DNA of 64,000 nt from Serripes groenlandicus (Eukaryota; Mollusca; Bivalvia; Cardiida; Cardiidae): the NCBI GenBank assembly GCA_031761405.1, contig JASEVX010000001.1, forward strand, positions 24,519,346-24,583,345. Reading direction: 5' to 3'. A program made the translations under genes and the position numbers. Below, one piece after another: positions 25,301 through 37,025 of the stretch; within the stretch, counting starts at the first letter, position 1; each line of letters begins with the position of its first letter. Under the pieces are notes generated by a model. That model was not told the origin of the DNA. It did no database searches and worked only from the letters and a program-made list of their open reading frames with translations.

Positions 25301-25769
25301 AGGCGGTACACAGACTTGTTAAGGACACAGTACCAACTAGTTAAAACAAAAATAAAATGGGAAAAGGAACTATTGCACACTATAAGCTTTTTTTCCTTCT
25401 TTGTGACAATGTTTTTAATTCCGTAGTATGCGTAAATTTTCAGTTTTCCATATGCCACACCAAATGTTTTCTTCAGTCCAATTTTTTAAAAGGTTGGGAT
25501 TTCTTTAGACCGACACTTTCAAAGGAAGAGACTTAAAATATCTTATCAGGTAGATAGTTATTGAAGTACTGGTTTGGTGAATCCAGGAATAGAGATGTAA
25601 ACATGATTCCATGATAGGACTAACAAAGTTTAACTCAAATAAATTCAATGCAATGCCTGAATCCAATCTTAAACATTCTGTTTTACGTTTTGGAGTAAAT
25701 GCTAAAGGTATACCAATAAAGTAAGGAGGATCAAACTAGTCATTTACCAGATATATCTCTTCATTACCA

Positions 25770-25905
25770 AATCAAAATCCCTATGTTTTGTGTACTCAAA
25801 GGTATTGTCTATCGGATGATTCTTTTGAATTCCCACATTTTTGTTTAAAAGGATTGAATAAGGACTTAACAGCAAGAAATATTCTAGAGCTCTGACTTTA
25901 GGTCC
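25770..25905 (+). mobile_element. GGGTACTC-family MITE remnant
   Basis: ccctatgttttgtgtactca, attgtctatcggatgattct, tttgaattcccacattt. Confidence 0.5.
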
Positions 25906-26218
25906 AGAATCAACAATCCTGAAGTTGGTGAGGAAAGCATAAAACAAAAAAAGAAGTTCTTCTTGTAACATAAATATATTTCCCAAAACCAGATCAACAG
26001 ATAACTTTACATCAATTCATGTGAACAATACATAACTTAATTACAATGGAAATTAACATTTGTTAACTCCCCTTTTCTCACATGCAGATGCAAGGGAATA
26101 ATTAGTTGTAATGGGAAACTTCTTTCCACAAGATTTTCAGCTCTTATTTAATAATACTTCTTTCAATTTTTAGATATTTTCCATATTTTTGCGTAGACAC
26201 TTTCAAAGTCCAATGATA

Positions 26219-26404
26219 TTAACCTTTTTCCACTTGTAGGTGCATCTGCAGCAGACGACATTTGAAAACATTGTTGCAAAAGAAGAGATTGCTCAAAACT
26301 AGCAATTCCTTCTTTTGCCACAATGTTTTCAATTCTATTTAATAATTAAAATCTCATTTATGTATCAAATTTATGTCAATACATTTTGAATCGTCTGCTG
26401 CATT
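26219..26404 (+). mobile_element. TTAA-MITE at the 3' side of the amine oxidase
   Basis: ttaacctttttccacttgta, ctgcagcagacgacatttg, hairpin gctcaaaactagc, end gaatcgtctgctgcatt; terminus lost. An older remnant lies at 26064-26215. Confidence 0.6.
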
Positions 26405-26450
26405 TTCAAACGAAATGTGGTGCATCCGAAGTCATCAAAAAAAATATTGA

Positions 26451-28001
26451 CTACAATTCATCTTTCTTTTTGGACATGTTTTTGGATTTCTTATCTCCTT
26501 CTTTACTGGATTTTCCTTTATTCAAGTTCACTTTTGTTTTAGTTTTGTTTGATTTATTTCCATTACTAGAAGATGCGTTCTTTGTTTGGCATTTATTTGA
26601 TAAAATCTGTTCAGCTGCTCTCAATCCCGAGTTGTAGGCGCCATGAAGTGAGTCCACATGGTGTTCAGACTCTGTGTAAGCCCCGGCAAAATATATGTAT
26701 GGACAGACTGGCGATTGAAGGGTTTCCCACATACTCGGCTGGTTCCCCACTTTTGGATATGAAACTGAGCCTAGAGTTAAGGCATCTGTGGACCAGTCAG
26801 ATCTTATAAACATTGTCATTTTGTGTGAGGAAACAGCATCGTATCCAAACATTTCTGATAAAATGAGTGTCACTTTCTCCCGTAATTTTTCCAATGGAGC
26901 CTGGTCCCAGAGAAGAGCTTGATCACCAAATATATTCCCAATGAGTACAGGGTTTCCACTCACTCTGTAGACATTGGTCCACATTTGTAGAAATCCTGGT
27001 GTAGCTACAGAGGATGATACTAAAAACGATCCAACCGTTTTAGGCCAAAATACCTCCTCAAATCTAACAATAACTTTACTAGAATACCCTAGTCCAATGT
27101 TTCTGATAGCATTATACCATGAAAGAGGAAGGGCTGGCTCAAATGTTACGGATTTTCCCTTCAGTACACCAATAGGGAGGGCCAGTATTACTGCATCAAC
27201 GATGGCTTGTTTTCGGTCAGTAGTTCTAACTAATACCTTCCCTCTTTTAGTGTCTACTTTAATGTTCTTAACAATTTTGTTTAATTGGATTTTAATTGGA
27301 ATTTCCATCCCTTCTCCACTTACTATCCTATCAATTAGTGCATCTTGTCCATCGACTATGATGCTATCCCAGCCAAACTCGTTCTCAGCCTCATACTGAA
27401 GTGTTGAGAAATTACTACAATGTGGTGTAGGTAGAGATTTTAAAATGTTGAGTGTCATTATCCTCTCTATTTCTGTTTTTCCAATCTTTTCTCTGTCAAT
27501 TTCATATTGTTCTAGGATTGCTGTATGTAAAGACATGTCTGTCCCATCCGTTCTAATCCTTTTCACTGCATTCAGAACTACCTTAAAAGCTTCTATATAC
27601 AAACTTGTTGCATTCTCTCCAGATAAAACTTTATAACTTTCTGTCTGTTCTGGAAACATCACCTGTATATCACCTGCACTTATCGTTTTAAGCTCAAACT
27701 GTTGTACAAGTTTGTGAAGCCGATTGTTCTTAGCTCTCGTGTTAAGAAACATCGAGCCTACTTCCACATCAACACCTTTCAAACCTTTCCCTGCCCGTCT
27801 ATTGGTCCAGAGTCGGCCCCCGTATCTGTCATCACGTCCCTCGTATACCTTCACATCAAACTTTCCAGATTGAAGAAGTTTTCTAGCAGCTGCCATTCCA
27901 GCCATACCACCACCCACTACAATAGCCTCTTTCTTGTCCGTCCCCTCTCCAGAAATAAAATGTCCAAGTAGAAAACACAGCATTAAAGTATACATTTTCA
28001 T
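26451..28001 (-). CDS. ER-retained flavin amine (polyamine-type) oxidase, intronless, KDEL end
   Basis: This 516-residue single-exon gene encodes an FAD-dependent amine oxidase of the MAO/polyamine oxidase superfamily, which oxidises amines to aldehyde or imine, releasing H2O2. Residues 1-20 are a signal peptide (hydrophobic YTLMLCFLLGHFI). The dinucleotide motif GGGMAG is at 30-35, ribose-binding Glu at 54 and GGR at 61-63. Later come LGYSSKVIVRFEEVFW, with the conserved Lys of the family, and SDWSTDALTLGSVSY. The FAD-closing motif is FAGAYTE...SLHGAYNSG near 438-460; most relatives have FAGE, so Ala for Glu is unusual. Residues 468-516 form a Lys/Ser/Asn-rich tail ending KKKDEL, a canonical ER-retrieval signal. 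The start fits the signal peptide, and the context gataaaaagATG is acceptable. It lies 648 bp downstream of SAYSD1 on the same strand. Substrate is unknown: spermine/acetylpolyamine or another amine. Confidence 0.9.
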   Translation of the reverse strand: MKMYTLMLCFLLGHFISGEGTDKKEAIVVGGGMAGMAAARKLLQSGKFDVKVYEGRDDRYGGRLWTNRRAGKGLKGVDVEVGSMFLNTRAKNNRLHKLVQQFELKTISAGDIQVMFPEQTESYKVLSGENATSLYIEAFKVVLNAVKRIRTDGTDMSLHTAILEQYEIDREKIGKTEIERIMTLNILKSLPTPHCSNFSTLQYEAENEFGWDSIIVDGQDALIDRIVSGEGMEIPIKIQLNKIVKNIKVDTKRGKVLVRTTDRKQAIVDAVILALPIGVLKGKSVTFEPALPLSWYNAIRNIGLGYSSKVIVRFEEVFWPKTVGSFLVSSSVATPGFLQMWTNVYRVSGNPVLIGNIFGDQALLWDQAPLEKLREKVTLILSEMFGYDAVSSHKMTMFIRSDWSTDALTLGSVSYPKVGNQPSMWETLQSPVCPYIYFAGAYTESEHHVDSLHGAYNSGLRAAEQILSNKCQTKNASSSNGNKSNKTKTKVNLNKGKSSKEGDKKSKNMSKKKDEL

Positions 28002-28649
28002 CTTTTTATCTCCTTGTGCTAGATAATATCAATGTGATAGAAAAATAAACGGTATGGATTGAGTGCTAAATACCTAGAAAAAGAACAATGAAACAATCCT
28101 TCAAGTATTTCAATAAAACACTTTAAATAAGAATTATTTACACCTGATCAAATTCATTTTCCAAATAAATATTTACATGAATCAGTTTAACAATATCATC
28201 TAGAGTAAATTATACTCTGTGATAGGATTTTCTGCCTTCAAGCCCTTTTCTTGTCAACTATGTGAACTATTCACTTTCTGTATCAATTGATGAATGAGAA
28301 TATTTTTTCAATCAGCCTTAAACCAAATACAAATATATTTATATACTATCAAGTTGCTTCAATATAAAAACAAATATAAATTATAAAGTCAATAACACCA
28401 TTTAAACAACGAAACAGCTGAGTGATGCAAAGTACATAAAATATAAATGAAAACGTCTACTAATGATTAACATAAAAAAAAAGGAATGCCGAAATAAACT
28501 ACAAATAGTGTCAAAATCTTTCTCGCAATGTGAAAATAAGTCCTGCTCACAATGTAAAAAAAACTTTAATCAAATAATGAATATGGATCATTCATACACC
28601 ATTCACTCACAAAATTTATAACATTTGTCACATTGCTATTGGACAGTTT

Positions 28650-29003
28650 TTAATTCACTGAACCAGAGCCAAACCGAAGTTCTTTTTCAAACTGTTCTGC
28701 TGTGAAAGTTCCGTCTAATCTTTCTTGATTAGGATTAAACACAGAGTATGCACTAAGTGTATTTCTTGCTCGAGGACTTGTCCCAGTATTACGATACATG
28801 AGATATGAACATGACACAATAAAGTAGACAGCCCCAAATCCAATTTCTATGAAGAATTTCCAAAGTAAGAACCAAAGTAAAACTCGGAGAGCCAGTGGTA
28901 GGTACTGTTTCCAGTCGCTATAAACCTGTTCTACTTGCTGGACTGTCTGTATGAGTGGTACTGGCTCCCTTGTGTTCAATGTTTGTGGAACTTCTTTTGG
29001 TGT
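28650..29003 (-). CDS. SAYSD1: SAYSvFN domain-containing protein 1, last exon
   Basis: The exon starts after the acceptor acatttcag in phase 0 at TPKEVPQTLN and ends with TAA at 28650-28652 (117 residues). It contains a membrane segment (LALRVLLWFLLWKFFIEIGF, then AVYFIVSCSYLMY) and the name-giving SAYSVFNPNQERLDGTFTAE with a C-terminal EKELRFGSG. SAYSD1 is an ER membrane protein reported to recognise UFM1-modified ribosomes stalled at the translocon. The N-terminal part (usually an Arg/Ala-rich helix) must be on an upstream exon at higher coordinates. I searched by eye up to the assembly gap and did not find it. The reading frame is open 13 codons past the acceptor, but that part looks intronic. 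Confidence 0.93.
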   Translation of the reverse strand, partial: TPKEVPQTLNTREPVPLIQTVQQVEQVYSDWKQYLPLALRVLLWFLLWKFFIEIGFGAVYFIVSCSYLMYRNTGTSPRARNTLSAYSVFNPNQERLDGTFTAEQFEKELRFGSGSVN

Positions 29004-29107
29004 CTGAAATGTACAATTGTTACATTGAAACAATAAATGCACAAGGAGAAAAGAATATACATGTACAATTTTTAATCTTTATCCCTTAGCCACCTGCGGG
29101 CACATCA

Positions 29108-29200
29108 GGGTTCCCGCCTGGCGGCCTCCAATGGTGAAGAAAATAAAAAAATGGTCAAGAAATTTCAAAATGGCGAGTCATGGCGACGCAATACTTCTGA
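29108..29200 (+). mobile_element. Possible hAT-type end
   Basis: cagggttcccgcctggcggc, gtcaagaaatttcaaaatgg, cgagtcatggcgacgc: resembles the CAGGGTTCCCGC terminus of hAT elements. No partner end was found before the gap. Confidence 0.35.
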
Positions 29201-29682
29201 AATAGCGCCGCATTTCCCGATTATATTAACCGCAGTAGGAAAATAGATAAACAGCAAGTAAATCACTCGAGGGTGTGTTACTTGTACACTGTCATTGTGT
29301 CGTTTTTCACAGCAGGTGTCAAGTGTCCTTAAATCTCCCATAACAATTGGTAATAGGATTAACTAAGCGTGTTGATTAAAGATAGATGGGAAACATGTGA
29401 CAGACTGTCAGTGTTTTACATTTTGACCAATAGGCTTGCATTGCATACTGCAAGATTCAGAGAATATAATTTGTCAATCTAAACGATGATACATCAGCGC
29501 TTTACGATCAAGAATGTTTGAAAATCAGTCTTTTCATCTAGACGCTTTCATATATTATTGTAACAATTAAAAAATAAAGCGTTAATAATATTGAAATTAA
29601 AAAACAATGGTTTACCAGTCTGGCAAGCTATTTAAAGGACATTTTGTAATTTCCAAATGCAGTATTTCGACCTTGTTGATTG

Positions 29683-29908
29683 ATTGGGGTTTAACGCCGT
29701 TTTTAACAATTTCTCAGTCATATCATGGCGGCCAGTTCACCTACTCATGTGTTTCATGGTTTTCGCACACCAGTACTCCACACAACAATCTTCCCAAGCA
29801 ACTGGCTGCTTTTCCACATAGTTGAAAGTTGGCTAAGCCGGGATTCAAACTCATAACCCCTGGATTGACAGCCTGCGTCATTACCGACTGAGCTACCGGG
29901 ACTCGACC
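29683..29908 (-). mobile_element. SINE-A copy, full, inverted
   Basis: On -: agtcccggtagctcagtcgg (A box), ggttatgagtttgaatccc (B box), then gcagccagttgcttggg, gtactggtgtgcgaaaacc and gccgtgatatgactgag-like body. The best preserved head in the window. Confidence 0.8.
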
Positions 29909-30060
29909 ATTTTGACCTAGATCGACCGAAAAAAAAACAATCCAAATTTTTTGTCAGTTTAAATTGAATAATGCCTGCTAATTCATTAATAATCAGTCAA
30001 CCTGTCTGCTTATAATGAATAAACAAAGCATGTTATAATTTGATTTAAATCAATAACATT

Positions 30061-30260
30061 NNNNNNNNNNNNNNNNNNNNNNNNNNNNNNNNNNNNNNNN
30101 NNNNNNNNNNNNNNNNNNNNNNNNNNNNNNNNNNNNNNNNNNNNNNNNNNNNNNNNNNNNNNNNNNNNNNNNNNNNNNNNNNNNNNNNNNNNNNNNNNNN
30201 NNNNNNNNNNNNNNNNNNNNNNNNNNNNNNNNNNNNNNNNNNNNNNNNNNNNNNNNNNNN
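30061..30260. other. Assembly gap (200 N)
   Basis: A run of N of a round length, so probably a scaffold gap of unknown true size. The missing 5' exon of SAYSD1 could lie here. Confidence 0.99.
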
Positions 30261-30945
30261 AGGTTAAACTATATATATAAAGTTTTACATATGAACAAAC
30301 AAAATGTAATAGGGGATACTAATAACAATTTCAAAATATAGTTCAAAACATAGTGAGAAAAGGAAAAATTGCCCAATTGAGCAATTTCTCAAATCGTCTG
30401 CCTCAATCTCGCAAACGTCTTCACATACATTTAAGCAGTATATATAGGTTACTGTGAAATACCAACGAACTGCGTCAGCGGGAAATGGATGGCGAGTATG
30501 TAAGTAGGCCTATCACCAGATCCTTTATTAACAGACAAAGAGTCAAAGAAGTATATCTTCTCCAAAACGGATTTCACTCTCTTATGTTATAGGCCTGCAT
30601 AAACGGACAACATATTCACATACACGGCTGTGGTACATGCTGTTAGGTCCCTTGGACAAACACTTCTAGTGCGTGTGTCGGAAGTTAGATCTGGGTCTAA
30701 ACATCATGCAAGCGGACGGTACCGACGCTGGTGAGACTGTGTGTATATGTACATTTTCACAGGAGTCTTCATTTATAATAGGTGCAATCAGACCCCTTAC
30801 CTGGCATGGCTCATCTTTATGAAATCATATTACTTATGAACGACCTTACCGAAATGGCACAGGATTCACGATCTGGCGATGTTGGAGCTTTTTTGCATCT
30901 GCAAACGCATAGTCCCACAGTACCTTCACTGTAAGCCTAAGAATC

Positions 30946-31128
30946 CGCCATGGTCGAGTGGTTTGTGTGTTGATTTCGAACGGGACTTGATGCCCATCAG
31001 TTGACTAGGCACATTTCCTAGCCTAGTACTAATTTGTTTACCCAGGGAACATGAATAAGTGCTCGGTCGCCATGATAGAACTAAGATACACTTGAAAATG
31101 GCGTAAAACCCAAATAAAACAAACACTG
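30946..31128 (+). mobile_element. SINE-C copy
   Basis: ccgccatggtcgagtggttt (A-box-like), gatttcgaacgggact (B-box-like), cctagcctagtactaat, tacccagggaacatgaataa, tggcgtaaaacccaaataaa. Confidence 0.65.
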
Positions 31129-31820
31129 TCAGTCTTTATGTTATATAAACCATCGTCTTAGTAAAAATAAAACGAGAATTGAAGACCATATGTAACGTTA
31201 AACGACTGCAACGACTGCAAACCGGAGAGGAAGTGAGAATACCATACTATAATATTGTCTAATCGCCACTGGAAAAGAGTTTAAGTCGCCTGTTGAAAGA
31301 GAATACCATTCTATAATATTGTCTAATCATCACTGAAAAAGATCTTAAGATCACACTTCAATTCGGGAAGTGTAAAAAGACTGTACCACACGCAGTGTTC
31401 AGCCAGTGTAAATAGTAAACACCTTAAGATGTTTCACAATTAAAATTAGGTCTGCGATTAAGTTATGAATGCAGTAAAAAAAAAAGCGTGTTGGTGCCAT
31501 AACAGTTCCCCAAGTTGAACACTTTCCCCGATACAGATGACCATATAAAAAAGGGGAAAATGCTCAAGATCAACAATTCATCCTGTTCTCCATTATTTGT
31601 TTTTGCTGTATTCTAAAAGTCATATTTTCACTAGGATATTTTCAAAGCATTTAAGGACCCTTATATTGAACGCATGTATGCAAACTATAAAACATCTCTA
31701 TAATGTATTGAAAGTAGTAGTTTTAAGTTTACTTGTATGGTGTTTTACGCTGCTTTCAATAGTTTTTCAGTTATATCATAGAGTTTCTTTGGTAAGTTAC
31801 CCATACTACTGGTTTATTTA

Positions 31821-34800
31821 TCCTGACACCAGCTAGTCAGTCGTAATGCTAACCCCACAATGCTGACACCAGCTAGTCAGTCGTAATGCTAACCCCACGA
31901 TCCTGACACCAGCTAGTCAGTCGTAATGCAAACCCCACAATCCTGACACCATTTAGTCAGTCGTAATGCTAACCCCATACTCCTGACACCAGCTTGTCAG
32001 TCGTAATGCTAACCCCACAATCCTGACACCATTTAGTCAGTCGTAATGCTAACCCCACAATCCTGACACCATTTAGTCAGTCGTAATGCTAACCCCACAA
32101 TGCTGACACCAGCTAGCCAGTCGTAATGCTAACCCCACAATCCTGAAACCATTTAGTCAGTCGTAATGCTAACCCCACTATCCTGACACCATTTAGTCAG
32201 TCGTAATGCTAACCCCACAATCCTGACACTATTTAGTCAGTCGTAATGCTAACCCCACAATCCTGACACCATTTAGTCAGTCGTAATGCTAACCCCACAA
32301 TCCTGACACCAGCTAGTCATTCGTAATGCTAACCCCACAATCCTGACACCATCTAGTCAGTCGTAATGCTAACCCAACAATCCTGACACATTTAGTCAGT
32401 CGTAATGCTAACCCCACAATCCTGAAACTATTTAGTCAGTCGTAATGCTAACCCCACAAGCCTGAAACTATTTAGTCAGTCGTAATGCTAACCCACTATC
32501 CTGACACCATTTAGTCAGTCGTAATGCTAACCCCACAATTCTGACACTATTTAGTCAGTCGTAATGCTAACCTCACAATCCTGACACCAGCTAGTCAGTC
32601 GTAATGCTAACCCCAAATCCTGACACCAGCTAGTCAGTCGTAATGCTAACCCACAATCCTGACACCAGCTAGTCAGTCGTAATGCTAACCCCACAATCCT
32701 GACACCAGCTAGTCAGTCGTAATGCTAACCCCACGATCCTGACACCAGCTAGTCAGTCGTAATGCTAACCCCACAATCCTGACACCAGCTAGTCAGTCGT
32801 AATGCTAACCCCACAATCCTGACACCAGCTAGTCAGTCGTAATGCTAACCCCACAATCCTGACACCAGCTAGTCAGTCGTAATGCTAACCCCACAATCCT
32901 GACACCAGCTAGTCAGTCGTAATGCTAACCCAACAATCCTGAAACCATTTAGTCAATCGTAATGCTAACTCCACAATGCTGACACCAGCTAGTCAGTCAT
33001 AATGATAACCCCACAATGCTGACACCAGCTAGGCAGTCGTAATGCTAACCCCACAATCCTGATACCAGCTAGTCAGTCGTGATGCTAACCCCACAATCCT
33101 GACACATTTAGTCAGTCGTAATGCTAACCCCACAATCCTGACACTGTTTAGTCAGTCGTAATGCTAACCCCACAATCCTGACACCAGCTAGTCAGTCGTA
33201 ATGCTAACCCCACAATCTTGACACCAGCTAGTCAGTCGTAATGCTAACCCCACAATCCTGACACCATTTAGTCAGTCGTAATGCTAAACCCCACAATGCT
33301 GACACCAGCTAGTCAGTCGTAATGCTAACCACACACTCCTGACACCAGCTAGTCAGTCGTAATGTTAACCCCACAATCCTGACACCAGCTTGTAAGTCGT
33401 AATGCTAACCCCACAATCCTGACACCATTTAGTCAGTCGTAATGCTAACCTCACAATCCTGACACCAGCTAGTCAGTCGTAATGCTAACCCCACAATACT
33501 GACACCAGCTAGTCAGTCGTAATGCTAACCCAACAATCCTGACACATTTAGTCAGTCGTAATGCTAACCCCACAATCATGACACTATTTAGTCAGTCGTA
33601 ATGCTAACCCACACAATCATGACACCAGCTAGTCAGTCGTAATGCTAACCCCACAATCCTGACATCATTTAGTCAGTCGTGTTGCTAAACCACACAATGC
33701 TGACACCAGCTAATCAGTCGTAATGCTAACCCCACACTCCTGACACCAGCTAGTCAGTCGTAATGCTAACCCCACAATCCTGACACCAGCTTGTTAGTCG
33801 TAATGCTAACCCCACAATTCTGACACATTTAGTCAGTCGTAATGCTAACCCCACAATCCTGACACCATTTAGTCAGTCGTAATGCTAACCTCACAATCCT
33901 GACACCAGCTAGTCAGTCGTAATGCTAACCCCACAATACTGACACCAGCTAGTCAGTCGTAATGCTAACCCCACAATCCTGACACCATTTAGTCAGTCGT
34001 AATGCTAAACCCCACAATGCTGACACCAGCTAGTCAGTCGTAATGCTAACCACACACTCCTGACACCAGCTAGTCAGTCGTAATGCTAACCCCACAATCC
34101 TGACACCAGCTTGTTAGTCGTAATGCTAACCCCACAATCCTGACACCATTTAGTCAGTCGTAATGCTAACCTCACAATCCTGACACCAGCTAGTCAGTCG
34201 TAATGCTAACCCCACAATACTGACACCAGCTAGTCAGTCGTAATGCTAACCCAACAATCCTGACACATTTAGTCAGTCGTAATGCTAACCCCACAATCAT
34301 GACACTATTTAGTCAGTCGTAATGCTAACCCCACAATCATGACACCAGCTAGTCAGTCGTAATGCTAACCCCACAATCCTGACATCATTTAGTCAGTCGT
34401 GTTGCTAAACCCCACAATGCTGACACCAGCTAATCAGTCGTAATGCTAACCCCACACTCCTGACACCAGCTAGTCAGTCGTAATGCTAACCCCACAATCC
34501 TGACACCAGCTTGTTAGTCGTAATGCTAACCCCACAATTCTGACACATTTAGTCAGTCGTAATGCTAACCCCACAATCCTGACACCATTTAGTCAGTCGT
34601 AATGCTAACCCCACAATCCTGACACCAGCTTGTTAGTCGTAATGCTAACCCCACAATTCTGACACATTTAGTCAGTCGTAATGCTAACCCCACAATCCTG
34701 ACACCATTTAGTCAGTCGTAATGCTAACCCCACAATACTGACACCAGCTAGTCAGTCGTAATGCTAACCCAACAATCCTGACACATTTAGTCATTCGTAA

Positions 34801-34975
34801 TGCTAACCCCACAATCCTGAAACTATTTAGTAAGTCGTAATGCTAACCCCACAATCCTGACACCAGCTAGTCAGTCTTAATGCTTACCCCACAATCCTGA
34901 CACCATTTAGTCAGTCGTAATGCTAACCCACACTCCTGACACCAGCTAGTCAGTCGTGATGCTTACCCCACACTC
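31821..34975 (+). repeat. 40-bp satellite array, about 79 units
   Basis: Unit: tcctgacaccagctagtcag plus tcgtaatgctaaccccacaa. Two main variants differ in agcta versus attta before gtcag. A few units are 1-2 bp short. There is no spacer sequence between units and no long open frame. Confidence 0.95.
33241..34550 (+). repeat. About 720-bp higher-order duplication inside the satellite
   Basis: Rare unit variants recur 720-721 bp apart: gctaaaccccacaatgct near 33283 and 34004, and cagtcgtgttgctaaac near 33676 and 34396, with the same order of variants between them. Confidence 0.8.
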
Positions 34976-35983
34976 TTAAGCGTCAAGTAGGAAAAACCTT
35001 TGCTACAATTGTAAAAGTCCTAGGTATGACCAGGTCGGGTGATTATTAAAAATAGGCTTGACAACATTGTGGCAAAAGGAGAAATCGTCTGCTACAGAAG
35101 CGTCAGAAATCGCCTGAATGTGGGATTTATTTTTTAAAGAAAATGTCCAATCAATAGAATGGTAGGGACGCATGCTTGGCTTGGTTTTCTTACGTCGCAA
35201 TTTTCCGTAGGTTGGTTCTTTTTCCCACACGGCGTAGCGAAATAAAAACCTATCGACCTAATTAATGATAAAAGACCATTTTATTGGATACATCAATAGC
35301 TAAACTAATATTTGAATTATCTACTCCGTGTTTGCTTTTTCTAACCTTTCTATTCTGTTTATGTGAATCGTCCCACCTGATCTTTTTTACTGAGCTAGAA
35401 TAATAAAGAGTTTTGACCTGATATGATGTTTTTAGAGTTGTCTAATTTGAAAACACCCATGCAAGCGTAAGATCTTCGTAATTGTCCGTTTTAATTTTAT
35501 AACAAAATTGAAGATGGTTTAAGTAAAGGAGAAATTGCTCGTTTTGAGCTATACCGCATTTTTCAACGTTTAAAACAATAAAATTGTCTTCTGCAGAAGC
35601 ATTAAAGGTTTACAGTTTGCTTAACATTGAAATATTAACAGATATTAACTTAAGGTGTAATGCCTCTAGTTATAAGTTAAGTGTGACACAAGGTTTGGAA
35701 GGAGAGGGGGGAGTCTATTCTCCTTTCAGTTTAGCAGAAGTATGATAACAAAAAGGGGAGTATATAAACAAAATTTAAAAGTAATTTTAACAAGTTTAAA
35801 AATATTTATTATCAAAATTGAGCATTTATGAAATTAAAAGAAAACGTTCTCATGTATAGTCAACATTTAACAAGAATACAATGGTCTGAATGGACAAGCT
35901 GTATGGAGAGGAACGTTTTAAGTTTAGAAATACAACTGAATTTTATAAATAGGCCAAAACATCCCCCGAAACCTTTTTTTTTA

Positions 35984-36125
35984 GGGCCGTAAACCAAACA
36001 ATTAAGAAAGCGTAGCCTAGGACGTTGGGGGGGAAAAGTGAACTTTTTTTCTGAGCTTTGATGAATCGGGTCAAGGCCGTATACCAAACTATTAAAAAAG
36101 CGTAGCCTAGGAAGTTGGGGAAAAG
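35984..36125 (+). repeat. About 90-bp tandem duplication
   Basis: ggccgtaaaccaaacaatta and agcgtagcctaggacgttgg recur about 92 bp later as ggccgtataccaaactatta and agcgtagcctaggaagttgg. Confidence 0.75.
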
Positions 36126-36465
36126 CTATTAAATACAAATTACATGTGTCTAAAGTTCTTGTTGTTTCTTAAATCAGTTAATACAATTAATTGATTAATA
36201 AAGTTTTGTTTTTTTTGCAAACATATTACAGAGTTTTTCTTTACAATACTAGTGTTGATTGCTTCCTATTCGATTACGTTACCCCATAGTACAACATTTA
36301 AACCTATTCAATACTGACATGAAACAAAACACAAATTTAGCAGCAGAGATCTTTTGAAAAGATGGTGGGAAAATTAGAGAAATTCCTCAAAGAAAGACTA
36401 TTTCTTACTTTTCCAATAATGCATCGATACTACTTTTAGAAGTTTCTCGCACCCCTTATTGATAA

Positions 36466-36728
36466 ATGAGCCGATCTACGAGAACATCAACATTACAGAA
36501 TCTGCGTCATGTATCGATCCAGGTCAGCCTGCTCAGTCCGTGCATGCTTATTCGGGCCGACACATTCCGTCTCAGGGGGTTTGAAGTATAGAGGAATGAT
36601 TCCAGAAACAGAAAATCCACAGGAGACGAAACTTGTCTGACCGGATTAGCCTGCGCGGCATGCTTAGGCTGATCCGGCTCGATTCTTTACGCAGAGTACA
36701 CAATGTTGATTTTCTCGTCATCGCAAAT
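36466..36728. mobile_element. Long palindromic GATC-type element
   Basis: gagccgatctacgagaacat, tcgatccaggtcagcct, ccgacacattccgtctcagg, gaaaatccacaggagacg, tgcttaggctgatccgg and ttgattttctcgtcat. The ends are imperfect inverse copies. Confidence 0.65.
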
Positions 36729-36821
36729 GCCATAGGTTATGGTTTTCGAAGAACACCGCCCATTTTCCACTAGTTTAGATGTTCTATCATATTCCCCAGA
36801 CGTTTTTGTATTTAACCCGCT

Positions 36822-37025
36822 CCAACGTAAAGACGCTTTCTAACGCCAACCTTTGAAATAAAATTTGCAAAGGGAGAATTTCTCATAATGAGCAATTTCG
36901 TCTTTTGCTACAATCATTTAATTTTTTATTTTTTTTAAATAATTGTACTTCCCTTAATATATATTTTAGCCGAGATGTTTTTCGAAAACGTCTGCTGCAG
37001 ATTTGTTTAAGGAGGGATGGGTTAA
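36822..37025 (+). mobile_element. TTAA-MITE
   Basis: ttaacccgctccaacgtaaa to ggagggatgggttaa; left hairpin arm shortened. Confidence 0.68.

Larger units (their letters stand above)
31739..35040 (+). mobile_element. SINE-B copy enlarged by an internal satellite
   Basis: The left part (ggtgttttacgctgctttcaa, tttttcagttatatcatag, ggtaagttacc) enters the array at 31821. After the array, cttaagcgtcaagtagg, aaagtcctaggtatgacc and aggtcggg match the SINE-B 3' part (gcgccaaggagggcag, tttggtatgacc, ggccggga). The array is therefore an expansion inside one SINE. Confidence 0.75.

Noticed and set aside
26974..27971. + strand frames of 63-141 codons
   Set aside because: They lie antisense to the amine oxidase and show no family features.
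29683..29908. Apparent tRNA gene with A and B boxes
   Set aside because: The cloverleaf is incomplete and the sequence continues into the SINE-A body found at several loci. Heads at 48426, 49437, 59500 and 30946 were rejected for the same reason.
30490..30510. ATG followed by a consensus-like donor (ATGGATGGCGAGTATGTAAG) as a possible first exon
   Set aside because: Five codons on the strand opposite to SAYSD1, with no downstream partner exon.
31821..34975. Regular short direct repeats resembling a CRISPR array
   Set aside because: Repeats are contiguous with no unique spacers, in a eukaryotic genome, and the unit is a SINE segment.
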